This document shows, one piece after another, positions 1-5,835 of a DNA stretch of 8,183 nucleotides (its first letter is position 1; each line of letters begins with the position of its first letter). Source of the stretch: JARRQB01 sp965368585. GTDB taxonomy: Bacteria > Pseudomonadota > Gammaproteobacteria > Chromatiales > Chromatiaceae. Position numbers and translations under genes: made by a program. Location of the stretch: the NCBI GenBank assembly GCA_965368585.1, contig CBDUNM010000199.1, positions 1 to 8,183 of the forward strand. Direction: 5' to 3'. Below the pieces are notes generated by a model that saw nothing but the letters and a program-made list of their open reading frames with translations, searched no databases and was not told the origin of the DNA.

Positions 1-332
1 TGGGCTAACAGCAGATCGGCGATCTGGGTACGTCCCGCCAACACGGCGCGCTCGATTGCCGTACTGTTGGACTTATCCGGCGCATCGACCTCGACGCCGT
101 GTTCGAGCAGCAATTTCACCACAACCACGCGGCCGCTTTCCGCGGCGACATGCAAGGGTCGCCTACCGTCCGGGTCCAACTCGTTGATATCCGTGCCCCA
201 GTGTATATGCCGTTCGATCTGGTCGATGTCGCCGCGTTGCAGCGCGAGATACAGGCTGATCGAGGGCCGATCGGGCGCAGTGCAGGCCGCCAACACGAGC
301 GTGAGTAGGGGGAGTATCGGGAATCTATTCAT
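1..332 (-). CDS. ankyrin-repeat lipoprotein (partial, C-terminus outside window)
   Basis: About 110 N-terminal residues are visible, reading leftward from an ATG at 332-330. The start has a short signal peptide with a hydrophobic core ending in a lipobox (LVLAAC, Cys17), so the product should be a lipid-anchored envelope protein. From about residue 26 it reads as ankyrin repeats: 'ALQRGDIDQIERHI..GTDIN', then 'DGRRPLHVAAESGRVVVVKLLLEHGVEVDAPD', then 'STAIERAVLAGRTQIADLLLA', cut by the window edge. The repeats carry the TPLHxAA-like helix start and the LLLxxGAxV-like turn typical of the fold. Ankyrin repeats bind proteins, and the partner cannot be told from sequence. No clear Shine-Dalgarno is visible. 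The gene is divergent from 608-991. Confidence 0.88.
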   Translation of the reverse strand, partial: MNRFPILPLLTLVLAACTAPDRPSISLYLALQRGDIDQIERHIHWGTDINELDPDGRRPLHVAAESGRVVVVKLLLEHGVEVDAPDKSNSTAIERAVLAGRTQIADLLLA

Positions 333-607
333 TTGACTGTTTTGTATCTCGGTAATAGCCCTTGCCGCAAGCGATCAAGGCGCGCGCTTGGCGCTTTGAT
401 CCGGATCGGTCCGCGGGGTTCCATTTGGATTCGGTTTCACACCCTGAATACGCGGGATTCGAGGCCGGATGCTCAGCGCCGTGCGGATTGCTGATGATAG
501 CAAAGGATCGCTGTGATTGGCCCGGTATGCCGGGTGCGTCGTGCGCCTCACTATGCGATGACCAACAGGCAAGCGGACCCGATTGTCTTGTGTTAGTGTC
601 CGAGTTC

Positions 608-991
608 ATGCTGACCAAAGTATTGTTCACTATCGCCGTGGTCCTCACGGTGATGTATTTTTCGAGACTTCGGCGTCGTCCGGGAATTGCTCCTCCCGCA
701 GTTCCACAATCGCTCGCGTCATCGAACGGCTCCCGCGCAGTGGTGCGGTGGCTGGCGGCGGCCGTGGTGGTTCTAATGATCGCGGGCGCGGCCTTGTTTC
801 TATACCTCGATTGGCGCGCTGCCAGCGAAATCGTGCTGGTGCGCGTCATCGATGCGCGATCGGGAAAATTCATCGAGTACGAGGTTTATCGGGGAGAAAT
901 CGACGCACGCAGTTTTCGCACCGTTGACGGTCGGCGGGTGGTGCTGGCCGAGACCGAGCGTATGGAGACTTCGGCGGCCGGCAGTCACTAA
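608..991 (+). CDS. small two-helix membrane protein, conserved hypothetical
   Basis: The 127-residue product has two hydrophobic segments, about residues 2-18 and 47-67. A basic turn (RLRRR) follows the first, and a linker rich in Pro and Ser separates them. The soluble C-terminal part after residue 70 (VRVIDARSGKFIEYEVYRG, then RSFRTVDGRRVVLAETERME) is the most structured part and resembles a conserved proteobacterial family of unknown function; that likeness is from memory. The reading frame is open upstream to 362, but that extension looks like non-coding sequence, and the first membrane helix begins at the ATG at 608, so I start there. The ribosome-binding site is poor. The gene converges on the 2OG-oxygenase gene with only 26 bases between the two stops. 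Confidence 0.7.
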   Translation: MLTKVLFTIAVVLTVMYFSRLRRRPGIAPPAVPQSLASSNGSRAVVRWLAAAVVVLMIAGAALFLYLDWRAASEIVLVRVIDARSGKFIEYEVYRGEIDARSFRTVDGRRVVLAETERMETSAAGSH

Positions 992-1017
992 ATTACCTCT
1001 GCCTTTCCAAATCGGGC

Positions 1018-1545
1018 TCAGGCGGGTCCGAAGTTGAAAGCGACCGACAAGCGGACCGCGTCGCTGCGGCTGATTTCGACCTCGTGCGGGAGAGTCGGTG
1101 CAAAAAAGACGAACAGACCGGGGCTTGGTTCGATCGTAACCCGCTCGTCTTCCCGATGGAGGATCAGCCTGCCAGACCGATCGGGCGCGGTGACATAGTA
1201 GACACCGGACAGCAACTCGTCGTTTTCCTCGTGGGTATGCAGCGTGGTCAGTGATCCCGGCCCCATTTCGTTGAACCAGAAACCGAACTTCAGCGAGTTA
1301 TGGTGCAGCAGCTTCGCCGCGCAGCGCAGCGCGATCGCAAACACCGGCTGCAGCTCGGGTATGCGCGAGCGGTCGACGTAAATGTTTTCGAACCGACCGT
1401 GAAACTCATGCGTGCGGCGCAGCGTCGGATCGTCGCGCAGTTGCTCGAAGCGCCGCAGAATCTCAGCATTGGCGCTGTCGGGCGCGAGCAGGCGGGTCGT
1501 CCAATAGGCGGCCGATGGCTGTAAGGATGAGCACTCAGGGTTCAT
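1018..1545 (-). CDS. putative 2OG-Fe(II) oxygenase family protein
   Basis: The 175-residue product resembles the small family of putative 2-oxoglutarate/Fe(II) oxygenases (the CHP02466/2OG-FeII_Oxy_5 type). The double-stranded beta-helix core is recognisable: 'FGFWFNEMGPGSLTTLHTHEEND' (residues 87-109), then 'LSGVYYVTAP' (112-121), 'GRLILH', 'PSPGLFVFFAPTLPHEV' (140-156), and 'RLSVAFNF' (165-172). Candidate iron ligands are His103/His105 and His154, and Arg165 is placed to bind 2-oxoglutarate. Assigning individual ligands is inference. Such enzymes couple oxidation of 2-oxoglutarate to hydroxylation of a substrate, which is unknown here. The product has no signal peptide, so it is probably cytoplasmic. 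The start overlaps the end of a 49-residue peptide gene by 11 bases, and no clear ribosome-binding site precedes it, which suggests translational coupling. Confidence 0.78.
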   Translation of the reverse strand: MNPECSSLQPSAAYWTTRLLAPDSANAEILRRFEQLRDDPTLRRTHEFHGRFENIYVDRSRIPELQPVFAIALRCAAKLLHHNSLKFGFWFNEMGPGSLTTLHTHEENDELLSGVYYVTAPDRSGRLILHREDERVTIEPSPGLFVFFAPTLPHEVEISRSDAVRLSVAFNFGPA

Positions 1546-1684
1546 GGTTGGCCGGCGTCGGGCACATTACCAAAACGCTACCCAATCGGACACAGCCATG
1601 CGGCACAGTGGTCGCAGGGGTGGGGCAGGTAGAAGCGAAGTTCAGTAGAACCATCCCCAGAAGAATTACTAAGGCCGCGCGCAT
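1535..1684 (-). CDS. small exported cysteine/proline-containing peptide (49 aa), hypothetical
   Basis: This short reading frame runs from an ATG at 1684-1682 to a TGA at 1537-1535. Its first 19 residues look like a Sec signal peptide: Met-Arg start, core LVILLGMVLLNFA, then small residues. The lipobox is not canonical (FASTC), so I expect signal peptidase I cleavage after Ala17 rather than lipidation. The rest is about 30 residues with three cysteines (20, 31, 41) and the motif CPTPA occurring twice (20-24 and 41-45). Its stop overlaps the start of the 2OG-oxygenase gene by 11 bases in the -strand arrangement typical of coupled genes. It lies downstream of the terminator at 1775-1818, so a promoter is expected between 1685 and 1774. 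A GAAGG sits only two bases before the ATG, so the ribosome-binding site is weak. Coding status is probable, not proven. Confidence 0.45.
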   Translation of the reverse strand: MRAALVILLGMVLLNFASTCPTPATTVPHGCVRLGSVLVMCPTPANHEP

Positions 1685-1774
1685 GACCTTCAATATCCGG
1701 ATTGGTGGTCAATTTTGCAAGTCGGTTTCGTTAGACGGCTCCCGACATCTGTTTCCGGAGCGGTCACGACCGCC

Positions 1775-1818
1775 AAAAAAAAGTGAGCCCGAGCCCCCTG
1801 GGGATAGGAGGTTCGGGC
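1775..1818 (-). terminator. Rho-independent terminator, minus strand
   Basis: Read on the minus strand, a 9-bp stem (1818-1810 paired with 1795-1787, GCCCGAACC against GGCTCGGGC with one wobble pair) encloses a 14-base loop that can itself pair partly (CCCC/GGGG). After a four-base gap it is followed by eight T residues (1782-1775). It lies about 50 bases past the stop of 1869-2216, so it should end that transcript and insulate the 49-residue peptide/oxygenase pair. A smaller perfect 6-bp hairpin (GGCGAG/CTCGCC, 1823-1828 and 1837-1842) precedes it. Confidence 0.85.
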
Positions 1819-1868
1819 CAAAGGCGAGAAGTGTCACTCGCCGTGTGCCGAGGAGGAGAAAAACCGGG

Positions 1869-2216
1869 TTATTTCGGTGGTGTGGCGAGTAGTGCCTCCA
1901 CCGCAACAGGGTTCAGGGCAGAATACGCACCAAGTGCGCCAGGCGAGTCTTTTTGCATAGCAGCGGTCAAGCCGGCAACGGCCTCGTATGCCTGGCCTCG
2001 GTCGCGGATGTTCGACGTGCCGCCATGACCGGCGGTCTGGCGCGCGAGCAGGGCATTGGCACGCGCGATATCGACTTCAGAACGTTCGCCCGTCCTTACC
2101 GGCGCGCGCGGTTCGGCGGGTGCCTCATCGATCTCGTTCGCGCGAGTTCCGTCACTTTTATGACCCGTCTGGGGCTGGGGCGTCGAGATTTTGTCGTTGC
2201 GTATGGCGTGTGTCAC
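1869..2216 (-). CDS. hypothetical protein, 115 aa, GTG start
   Basis: I do not recognise this protein with confidence. The first 45 residues are polar and probably disordered (many Pro, Thr, Glu, Arg). The remainder looks helical: 'SEVDIARANALLARQTAG' (46-63), then 'RDRGQAYEAVAGLTAAMQKD' (71-90), then 'ALGAYSALNPVAVEALLATPPK' (94-115). The last part faintly recalls the C-terminal helix of flagellins (AQANxxPxxVLxLL), and the size would also fit a FlgM-like regulator, but key FlgM features are absent, so I assign no function. The GTG start at 2216-2214 is preceded by AGAGG (2229-2225) at a spacing of 8, which decides it. The bipartite terminator beyond its stop supports a real transcript. It is divergent from the DUF3108 gene. 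Confidence 0.72.
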   Translation of the reverse strand: MTHAIRNDKISTPQPQTGHKSDGTRANEIDEAPAEPRAPVRTGERSEVDIARANALLARQTAGHGGTSNIRDRGQAYEAVAGLTAAMQKDSPGALGAYSALNPVAVEALLATPPK

Positions 2217-2224
2217 GTTTCAAG

Positions 2225-2229
2225 CCTCT
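2225..2229 (-). promoter_or_regulatory. Shine-Dalgarno fixing the GTG start of 1869-2216
   Basis: On the minus strand AGAGG is followed by eight bases (CTTGAAAC) and then GTG. No ATG lies nearby in frame, so this site is the main support for GTG initiation. A 7-bp hairpin ends immediately before it. Confidence 0.7.
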
Positions 2230-2251
2230 TTTCGCCGGTTTTTTGGCGAAA
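2230..2251 (-). repeat. inverted repeat abutting the ribosome-binding site of 1869-2216
   Basis: A perfect 7-bp inverted repeat (TTTCGCC, 2251-2245; GGCGAAA, 2236-2230 on the minus strand) has an 8-base A-rich loop and ends directly at the AGAGG of the GTG-started gene. If transcribed it forms a leader hairpin beside the ribosome-binding site. As DNA it could be an operator in the divergent promoter region. Which of the two applies cannot be decided from sequence. Confidence 0.5.
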
Positions 2252-2300
2252 TCCAGTGTTTTTTATCCTTGCTGCGAATAGGAGCAGGTCTTGTGCCAAC

Positions 2301-2330
2301 TTGGACCGACGGAACCGATGCCGTTAAGAT
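2301..2330 (+). promoter_or_regulatory. possible sigma70-type promoter for the DUF3108 gene
   Basis: TTGGAC (2301-2306), an 18-base spacer and TAAGAT (2325-2330) form a plausible but weak -35/-10 pair about 40 bases before the ATG at 2371. A second possible -10, TAAAAT at 2336-2341, has no recognisable -35. Assignment is by eye only. Confidence 0.3.
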
Positions 2331-2370
2331 TGCACTAAAATGGGTTAACTCCGGGAAGCAAGCGACAGAC

Positions 2371-3249
2371 ATGAAGGTGTTTTTCAGCAAGCTGGTGACG
2401 TTGGTGATGATTTGCTCGGTGTCGATGCCGGCAGCGGTTGCCGCGCTACGTTATGACGTCACCTACCGCGGCGTTTTGTCGGCGATGCAGACCCTGGATA
2501 TCGCTGATGCCGTGCTGTCGACCGAGCCGGCCACCGAGGTGGGTCTGCAGCGCAGTGAGTTGCAGATCTCGTCCGCTGGCCACAGCGCGGTGGAGTCGGT
2601 GTACCCGTTTCGCTATCGGGTACGCAGCCTGTACCGTAAGAACGGCGAGGGCGCGGTCGCGTTTGAGCTGTACAAACAGACGCGTCGAACGCGGCAGGAG
2701 ATATTTCTCATCGATCCGGCGAACGGCAAGCTCGTAGCCTATCGGCGCTCCGGCGTCGGTCCAGAATTGCCGGCGACGATCGCGACACAGCTGGGAGTAG
2801 AGCAGCGTCATCGCCAGCGCGGCGAAGGAATGGAGGTCGCCGTCGAACAGCTGTTCGATCGCTTGAGTTTGTTACAGCATCTGGGCTCGCTGCCGATGGC
2901 GATCGGCCGCGATTTCCAACTGCGTGCGACCGACGGTGACGAAACGTTTACTTACCGGATTCAGGTCGACAAGCGGGAACCTCAACGGGCGGCAGGCCGG
3001 ACCTGGGACACCTGGCGCTTGCGTCTCGATGCGAAAGACCAGGACGGAAAGCCGGCACACAGGCCGGTCTATCTGTGGTTGGCCGATCAGCCTGATCGAA
3101 TGTTGGTGCGCGCCGAAGCCAAACATCCGGCCGGTCGGTTTTTAATCAGTCTGGCGGATACGAATGCGCCGGAAATGCGGGCCGACAAAATGCGTTGGAA
3201 AGCTGTGCCGTCAGCGGATTTTCTGGTCACCTCCGCTGAGAGCGGCTGA
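2371..3249 (+). CDS. DUF3108 family periplasmic protein
   Basis: The 292-residue product begins with a clear Sec signal peptide (MKVFFSKLVTLVMICSVSMP, cleavage expected after AAVAA near residue 25). The mature protein starts 'LRYDVTYRGVLSAM' and contains the alternating beta-strand pattern of DUF3108: an early 'ESVYPFRYRVRSLYRKNGEG' segment (about 73-91), a 'FELYKQTRRTRQEIFLIDPANGKL' segment, and a later 'VYLWLADQPDRMLVRAEAK' segment followed by a strand of the 'GRFLISLAD' type. The family is a conserved proteobacterial periplasmic protein of unknown role, often read as a barrel-like lipid-binding fold; the fold statement is family knowledge, not seen here. The frame is open to 2191, but the upstream part has no ribosome-binding site and overlaps the divergent gene, and the signal peptide fixes the start at 2371. 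It ends 17 bases from the convergent gene at 3267. Confidence 0.85.
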   Translation: MKVFFSKLVTLVMICSVSMPAAVAALRYDVTYRGVLSAMQTLDIADAVLSTEPATEVGLQRSELQISSAGHSAVESVYPFRYRVRSLYRKNGEGAVAFELYKQTRRTRQEIFLIDPANGKLVAYRRSGVGPELPATIATQLGVEQRHRQRGEGMEVAVEQLFDRLSLLQHLGSLPMAIGRDFQLRATDGDETFTYRIQVDKREPQRAAGRTWDTWRLRLDAKDQDGKPAHRPVYLWLADQPDRMLVRAEAKHPAGRFLISLADTNAPEMRADKMRWKAVPSADFLVTSAESG

Positions 3250-3266
3250 ATCAAAGGCGATTCGTA

Positions 3267-3848
3267 TCAGTCATCGACGACTTTGAGGTGCGTAATGTCT
3301 GGAATCCGCCGCGGCGTTTTCTCGACGACGCAGTCTTCGAGACTGCCGGTATTGGGTGGCAGCGCACTGAGATCGCCGGTATCTATCTGTACAACGGGCG
3401 TTGCGGTTTCCGGCGCCAGCAGCGTTCCGGGTGCGGCGAGCACCAGCCCGTCGATATCGACGTCGGGTGGCGGGGGCATCGGCGGTGCGCAGTCGGCGAG
3501 GCTCCCGGTATTGGCCGGCAGCAGCTCGAAGACCGGGCCGTCCTCGGAAACCTCCAGGCCGGCGAGCGGCGGGGGAGGCTCGGGTTGGGATCGCCGGACC
3601 TCGGGTACGGTGGCCGAGCTGGGTCGAATGTCGACGAGTATGCCCGCCTTGAGCAGTGCGGCCCGGTACTGACCCGCGGTCTCGGCGTCGACCGACTGTT
3701 TGATTCGAACGGATTCGCCGGAGAACAATATTTCCAGCTGCGCAGCGTTGGCCCGAAAGACCTGGGCGACGGTCTGTTTGACCTTTGCCGGATCGTAACC
3801 CTTGACGAATTTCGCACTGAAAAAAATGTCGTATCGGTCGAATTCCAT
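3267..3848 (-). CDS. protein with conserved ~70-residue N-terminal domain and proline-rich tail carrying duplicated NTGSLxDC motif
   Basis: The 193-residue product has two parts. Residues 5-74 (YDIFFSAKFVKGYDP, 'KQTVAQVFRANAAQLEILFSG', 'VRIKQSVDAETAGQYRAALLKAG') match a small domain I recall at the N-terminus of several gammaproteobacterial proteins, with the signature 'LFSG..V.IK...D..TA..Y..AL..AG'; I know of no established function. The tail from residue 75 is rich in Pro and acidic residues, and the motif NTGSLxDC occurs twice (113-120 and 166-173), each after a short hydrophobic stretch. It ends 'PDITHLKVVDD', like the 'PDTSHL' tails of related proteins. It has no signal peptide and no membrane segment. 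An AGCAGG about six bases before the ATG is an acceptable ribosome-binding site. A 13-bp palindrome lies 28 bases upstream. Confidence 0.75.
   Translation of the reverse strand: MEFDRYDIFFSAKFVKGYDPAKVKQTVAQVFRANAAQLEILFSGESVRIKQSVDAETAGQYRAALLKAGILVDIRPSSATVPEVRRSQPEPPPPLAGLEVSEDGPVFELLPANTGSLADCAPPMPPPPDVDIDGLVLAAPGTLLAPETATPVVQIDTGDLSALPPNTGSLEDCVVEKTPRRIPDITHLKVVDD
3331..3522. repeat. internal imperfect direct repeat within the 3267-3848 gene
   Basis: Two copies of about 33 bases, starting at 3331 and 3490, match at 27 of 33 positions by my alignment. They encode the two NTGSLxDC motifs and the residues around them. This points to an internal duplication in the tail of the protein rather than a mobile repeat. 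Confidence 0.6.
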
Positions 3849-3875
3849 GACGGGCCTGCTCTAATGGTGTCGCAT

Positions 3876-3888
3876 CACGATGATCGTG
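3876..3888. promoter_or_regulatory. 13-bp palindrome, possible operator
   Basis: CACGAT-G-ATCGTG is a perfect palindrome centred 34 bases upstream of the start of the 3267-3848 gene. Its place and symmetry suit a dimeric repressor or activator site. No regulator family is indicated and chance is possible. A second, branched inverted repeat (CTGCCA 3905-3910 with TGGCAG 3926-3931, and inside it CCGT/ACGG) lies just beyond in the same 164-base gap. Confidence 0.3.
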
Positions 3889-4012
3889 GATCCTCACCGC
3901 CAGTCTGCCACCGTTGGACGGCAATTGGCAGTGCCTATGGTTACTCCATCGGCTTGCAGACAGTGCTGCTTTAGGGCGCCCCGGCAAATGACAATTCCGG
4001 CGGTCGTTTGGG

Positions 4013-4351
4013 CTATATGGCCGAACTCAGCCATTTTTTGAATTGCGAAACCACGATCTCCGCCTCGGTACTGGATTGACCACAGGCCTGCATGTGCTCG
4101 TATACCATTATCAGCGCTCGCCGCAACCGCTGGCCATCGGTCCTGGCCTGTGCGCCGAAACCGCCCTCGATCGCCAGATCCACAGCGGCAATAGCGTTCT
4201 TGTCCGACCACCATTCGGCGGTGTTCAACCGTATCGCGACGGCCTGGGGCGCGTTCGCCCACTGAAGACGCGCGCTTTCCACCAGATTCGCCCGGTAGAC
4301 GTGGCCATACTGGCGTAGTAACCGTTCAATTGTTGCCAACGCTTCTTCCAT
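4013..4351 (-). CDS. hypothetical protein, 112 aa
   Basis: This small protein is predicted to be mainly helical, with no signal peptide and no membrane segment. It begins 'MEEALATIERLLRQYG' (1-16), includes 'RLNTAEWWSDKNAIAAVDLAIEGGFG' (41-66) and ends with a helix 'EAEIVVSQFKKWLSSAI' (97-112). The shape (a short N-terminal 'L..I..LL..YG' helix, then a Trp/Gly-rich centre) loosely recalls DUF6966-type proteins; this is weak and I assign no function. The frame is open to 4528, but I choose the ATG at 4351-4349 because AGGAGG (4367-4362) stands 10 bases before it and GAGG two bases before it, while the upstream ATG at 4378 would put this site inside the gene. A gap of 194 bases separates it from the SnoaL-like gene upstream. 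Confidence 0.65.
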   Translation of the reverse strand: MEEALATIERLLRQYGHVYRANLVESARLQWANAPQAVAIRLNTAEWWSDKNAIAAVDLAIEGGFGAQARTDGQRLRRALIMVYEHMQACGQSSTEAEIVVSQFKKWLSSAI

Positions 4352-4353
4352 CG

Positions 4354-4367
4354 CCTCACGTCCTCCT
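4354..4367 (-). promoter_or_regulatory. ribosome-binding site that decides the start of 4013-4351
   Basis: On the minus strand AGGAGG is followed by ACGT and GAGG before the ATG at 4351. This is the strongest Shine-Dalgarno match in the window. It argues against the longer frames that begin at 4378 or 4528. Confidence 0.65.
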
Positions 4368-4545
4368 GCCGTGATCATCCCGGGCAGGCGTCCGAATACG
4401 CAGCTGGCAAAGGAACCCAGATTATCCTGATCATCAACAGGTTTTAGCACACGGTGCGAGGCCGGACGATAAGATCCTGCATAGCGCCGAATACGCCGGT
4501 TGCAGTACTTGCGGGGGTCGATCGGCAAGGGGTGGTGATACCTCG

Positions 4546-4962
4546 TCAGTGCAGATTCCGGGCCGCCTTACGCTGATCGACCAAAGGCAGAGAGGCATGA
4601 TGGGTAACCATCCGCCAGCCCAAGGCCGTTTTTTGATAGATATTGGTCGAAATCACTGTCGTCGGCGCGTCTGCGCTGATGGCCGGGCGAATGGTTTCGC
4701 GCACGGTGTGGATGGCGAGATCGCCTTCCTGCAATACGTTCACCTGCTCGTAGTTAACCTCCGGGACGGATACGTTGGACAGTATGCCATCCCAGCTCTG
4801 TAAGATCTCCGCGGTGCCACGCAGTAGCGAACCACCGGGGTGCACGCACAGGGTGTGCGGGCCGTCAGCCCAGACGCTGCGCATACCGGCTGGGTTTCGC
4901 TCGGCGAAGGCGCGGTAAAAGGCCGCCTCGGCATCGTGCGGATTCTCGTGCATTGTGTTCAT
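4546..4962 (-). CDS. SnoaL-like / NTF2-fold protein (nuclear transport factor 2 family)
   Basis: The 138-residue product has the features of a SnoaL-like NTF2-fold protein: an N-terminal helix 'AEAAFYRAFAERNPAGMRSVWAD', the turn 'TLCVHPGGSLLRGTAEILQSW', and a C-terminal strand pair 'ISTNIYQKTALGWRMVTHHASLP'. 'CVHPG' and 'W+MVTHHAS' are typical of a proteobacterial subgroup. NTF2-fold proteins form a cone-shaped pocket used by isomerases, dehydratases or ligand binders, and the substrate here is unknown. I start at the ATG at 4962, since homologues begin close to the AEAAFY helix. ATG 4953 is an alternative, and an in-frame GTG at 4992 has AAGG five bases before it, so a 148-residue form is possible. 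It follows the PlsC-like gene by 66 bases and is probably co-transcribed with it. Confidence 0.85.
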   Translation of the reverse strand: MNTMHENPHDAEAAFYRAFAERNPAGMRSVWADGPHTLCVHPGGSLLRGTAEILQSWDGILSNVSVPEVNYEQVNVLQEGDLAIHTVRETIRPAISADAPTTVISTNIYQKTALGWRMVTHHASLPLVDQRKAARNLH

Positions 4963-5028
4963 AGCGGGCAGCTTATTAGAATATCGTCGCACCGAGGCCT
5001 TGCTGTTTGCGCGGCTATATCATCGACG

Positions 5029-5772
5029 TTAGGTCAGGTACCGGTCCTGCCAGTCGAGATAACGCCGGTGGACCTGGGTGCAGTAATCTTCCTTGTCTTC
5101 AAACGCGTCGGGATCGAAGGCATCGAACACATAGTAGTTGGCGCGAGGATTGGGCGCGCGCATGATGTTCATGAGCACCCGGGGCAGCGATTGGCCCGAC
5201 CAATGGAAATCGTGTTGTGCTTCATAGTGCAAAAATACCGGTACGATGGGAATGCCTGTGCGAAGCGAAACGTCGAATGCGCCGTACAGAAACGTCTCGT
5301 GAACCCGTTTTCCCTTGACCCCGCCTTCCGGGTATAGCGCCACGTTCCGCCCCGCGCGCAAGCGTGCGGCCAGCTGATCGATCGCGGCGGCGCGCGATCG
5401 CTTCGATTCCCGATGCACGTATAGCGTTCCGGCGGCCACGCTGATTCGCCCCACAATCCACCAGTGCTGTACTTCGGTCTTGGCCAGGCTATCGACGTCG
5501 AACAGGGCCGGAATGCCAATGTCTTCGAAGGCCGAGGGATGGTTGGCGATGAGGATGAAGCGTTCGGGTAAAGGTTGCGCGTTTTGTTGGTGTATCCGCA
5601 ATTCGACGCCCAGCGCATGGACCCAGCTGCGGCACCAGATGCGGAACAACCGACGGTACCAGGAGCGACCAGTACCCACGAAAAACGAAGTGGGATAGAG
5701 AACTAACGTCCAGGTCGCAAGTTCCAGCCAGCCTGCCAGCATCCACAGGGCGCGCGCCGCGGATCGGATCAA
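5029..5772 (-). CDS. 1-acyl-sn-glycerol-3-phosphate acyltransferase-like protein (PlsC/LPLAT family)
   Basis: The 247-residue product has an N-terminal membrane-seeking helix (about 9-33) and the four acyltransferase motifs in order. Motif I is NHPSAFEDI (77-85). Motif II is 'GTLYVHRES' with Arg121. Motif III is 'VALYPEGGVKGKRV', with Glu149-Gly150. Motif IV is 'TGIPIVPVFLHYE' (172-184). The family moves an acyl group from acyl-ACP or acyl-CoA to lysophosphatidate or related lipids at the inner membrane. The substrate here is inferred from the family only. In motif I the usual HX4D is HX4E followed by Asp (His78, Glu83, Asp84). The TTG start at 5772-5770 is supported by GAGG seven bases before it. 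An internal ATG at 5742 would remove part of the membrane helix. Confidence 0.88.
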   Translation of the reverse strand: MIRSAARALWMLAGWLELATWTLVLYPTSFFVGTGRSWYRRLFRIWCRSWVHALGVELRIHQQNAQPLPERFILIANHPSAFEDIGIPALFDVDSLAKTEVQHWWIVGRISVAAGTLYVHRESKRSRAAAIDQLAARLRAGRNVALYPEGGVKGKRVHETFLYGAFDVSLRTGIPIVPVFLHYEAQHDFHWSGQSLPRVLMNIMRAPNPRANYYVFDAFDPDAFEDKEDYCTQVHRRYLDWQDRYLT

Positions 5773-5779
5773 GGTGTGT

Positions 5780-5783
5780 CCTC
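5780..5783 (-). promoter_or_regulatory. Shine-Dalgarno supporting the TTG start of 5029-5772
   Basis: On the minus strand GAGG is followed by seven bases (ACACACC) and TTG. No ATG or GTG occurs in frame between the upstream stop and this codon, so TTG is the best candidate for full-length translation. Confidence 0.6.
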
Positions 5784-5835
5784 GCGTGTCAGGTGAAGCA
5801 CCGTCTGTGGAAATCGTTCAGGACGCCGGCAAGGG

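Noticed and set aside
362..607. N-terminal extension of the plus-strand membrane protein to an ATG-less start at 362.
   Set aside because: Composition is non-coding in look, it covers the divergent promoter region and inverted repeats, and the first membrane helix starts at the ATG at 608.
325..873. 182-residue minus-strand frame.
   Set aside because: Low-complexity, Arg/Ser-rich, no domain, and it overlaps both the lipoprotein start and the membrane protein gene.
2191..2370. Extension of the DUF3108 gene upstream to 2191.
   Set aside because: It would overlap the divergent GTG-started gene and place the signal peptide inside the protein; the signal peptide begins at 2371.
3271..3987. 238-residue minus-strand frame and several plus-strand frames over the 3267-3848 gene.
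   Set aside because: Arg/Gly/Ala-rich frames with no motif, typical shadows in GC-rich coding DNA; the chosen frame has a recognisable domain.
447..4496. GAATACGC recurring at several places (near 447, 1921, 4395, 4488).
   Set aside because: Copies share no flanking sequence, spacing or orientation pattern, and some are within genes; most likely chance.
4352..4528. Longer form of the 112-residue protein starting at 4528 or 4378.
   Set aside because: The N-terminal part is Arg-rich with no fold, and the AGGAGG site lies just before the ATG at 4351. I see nothing else of note in this gap.
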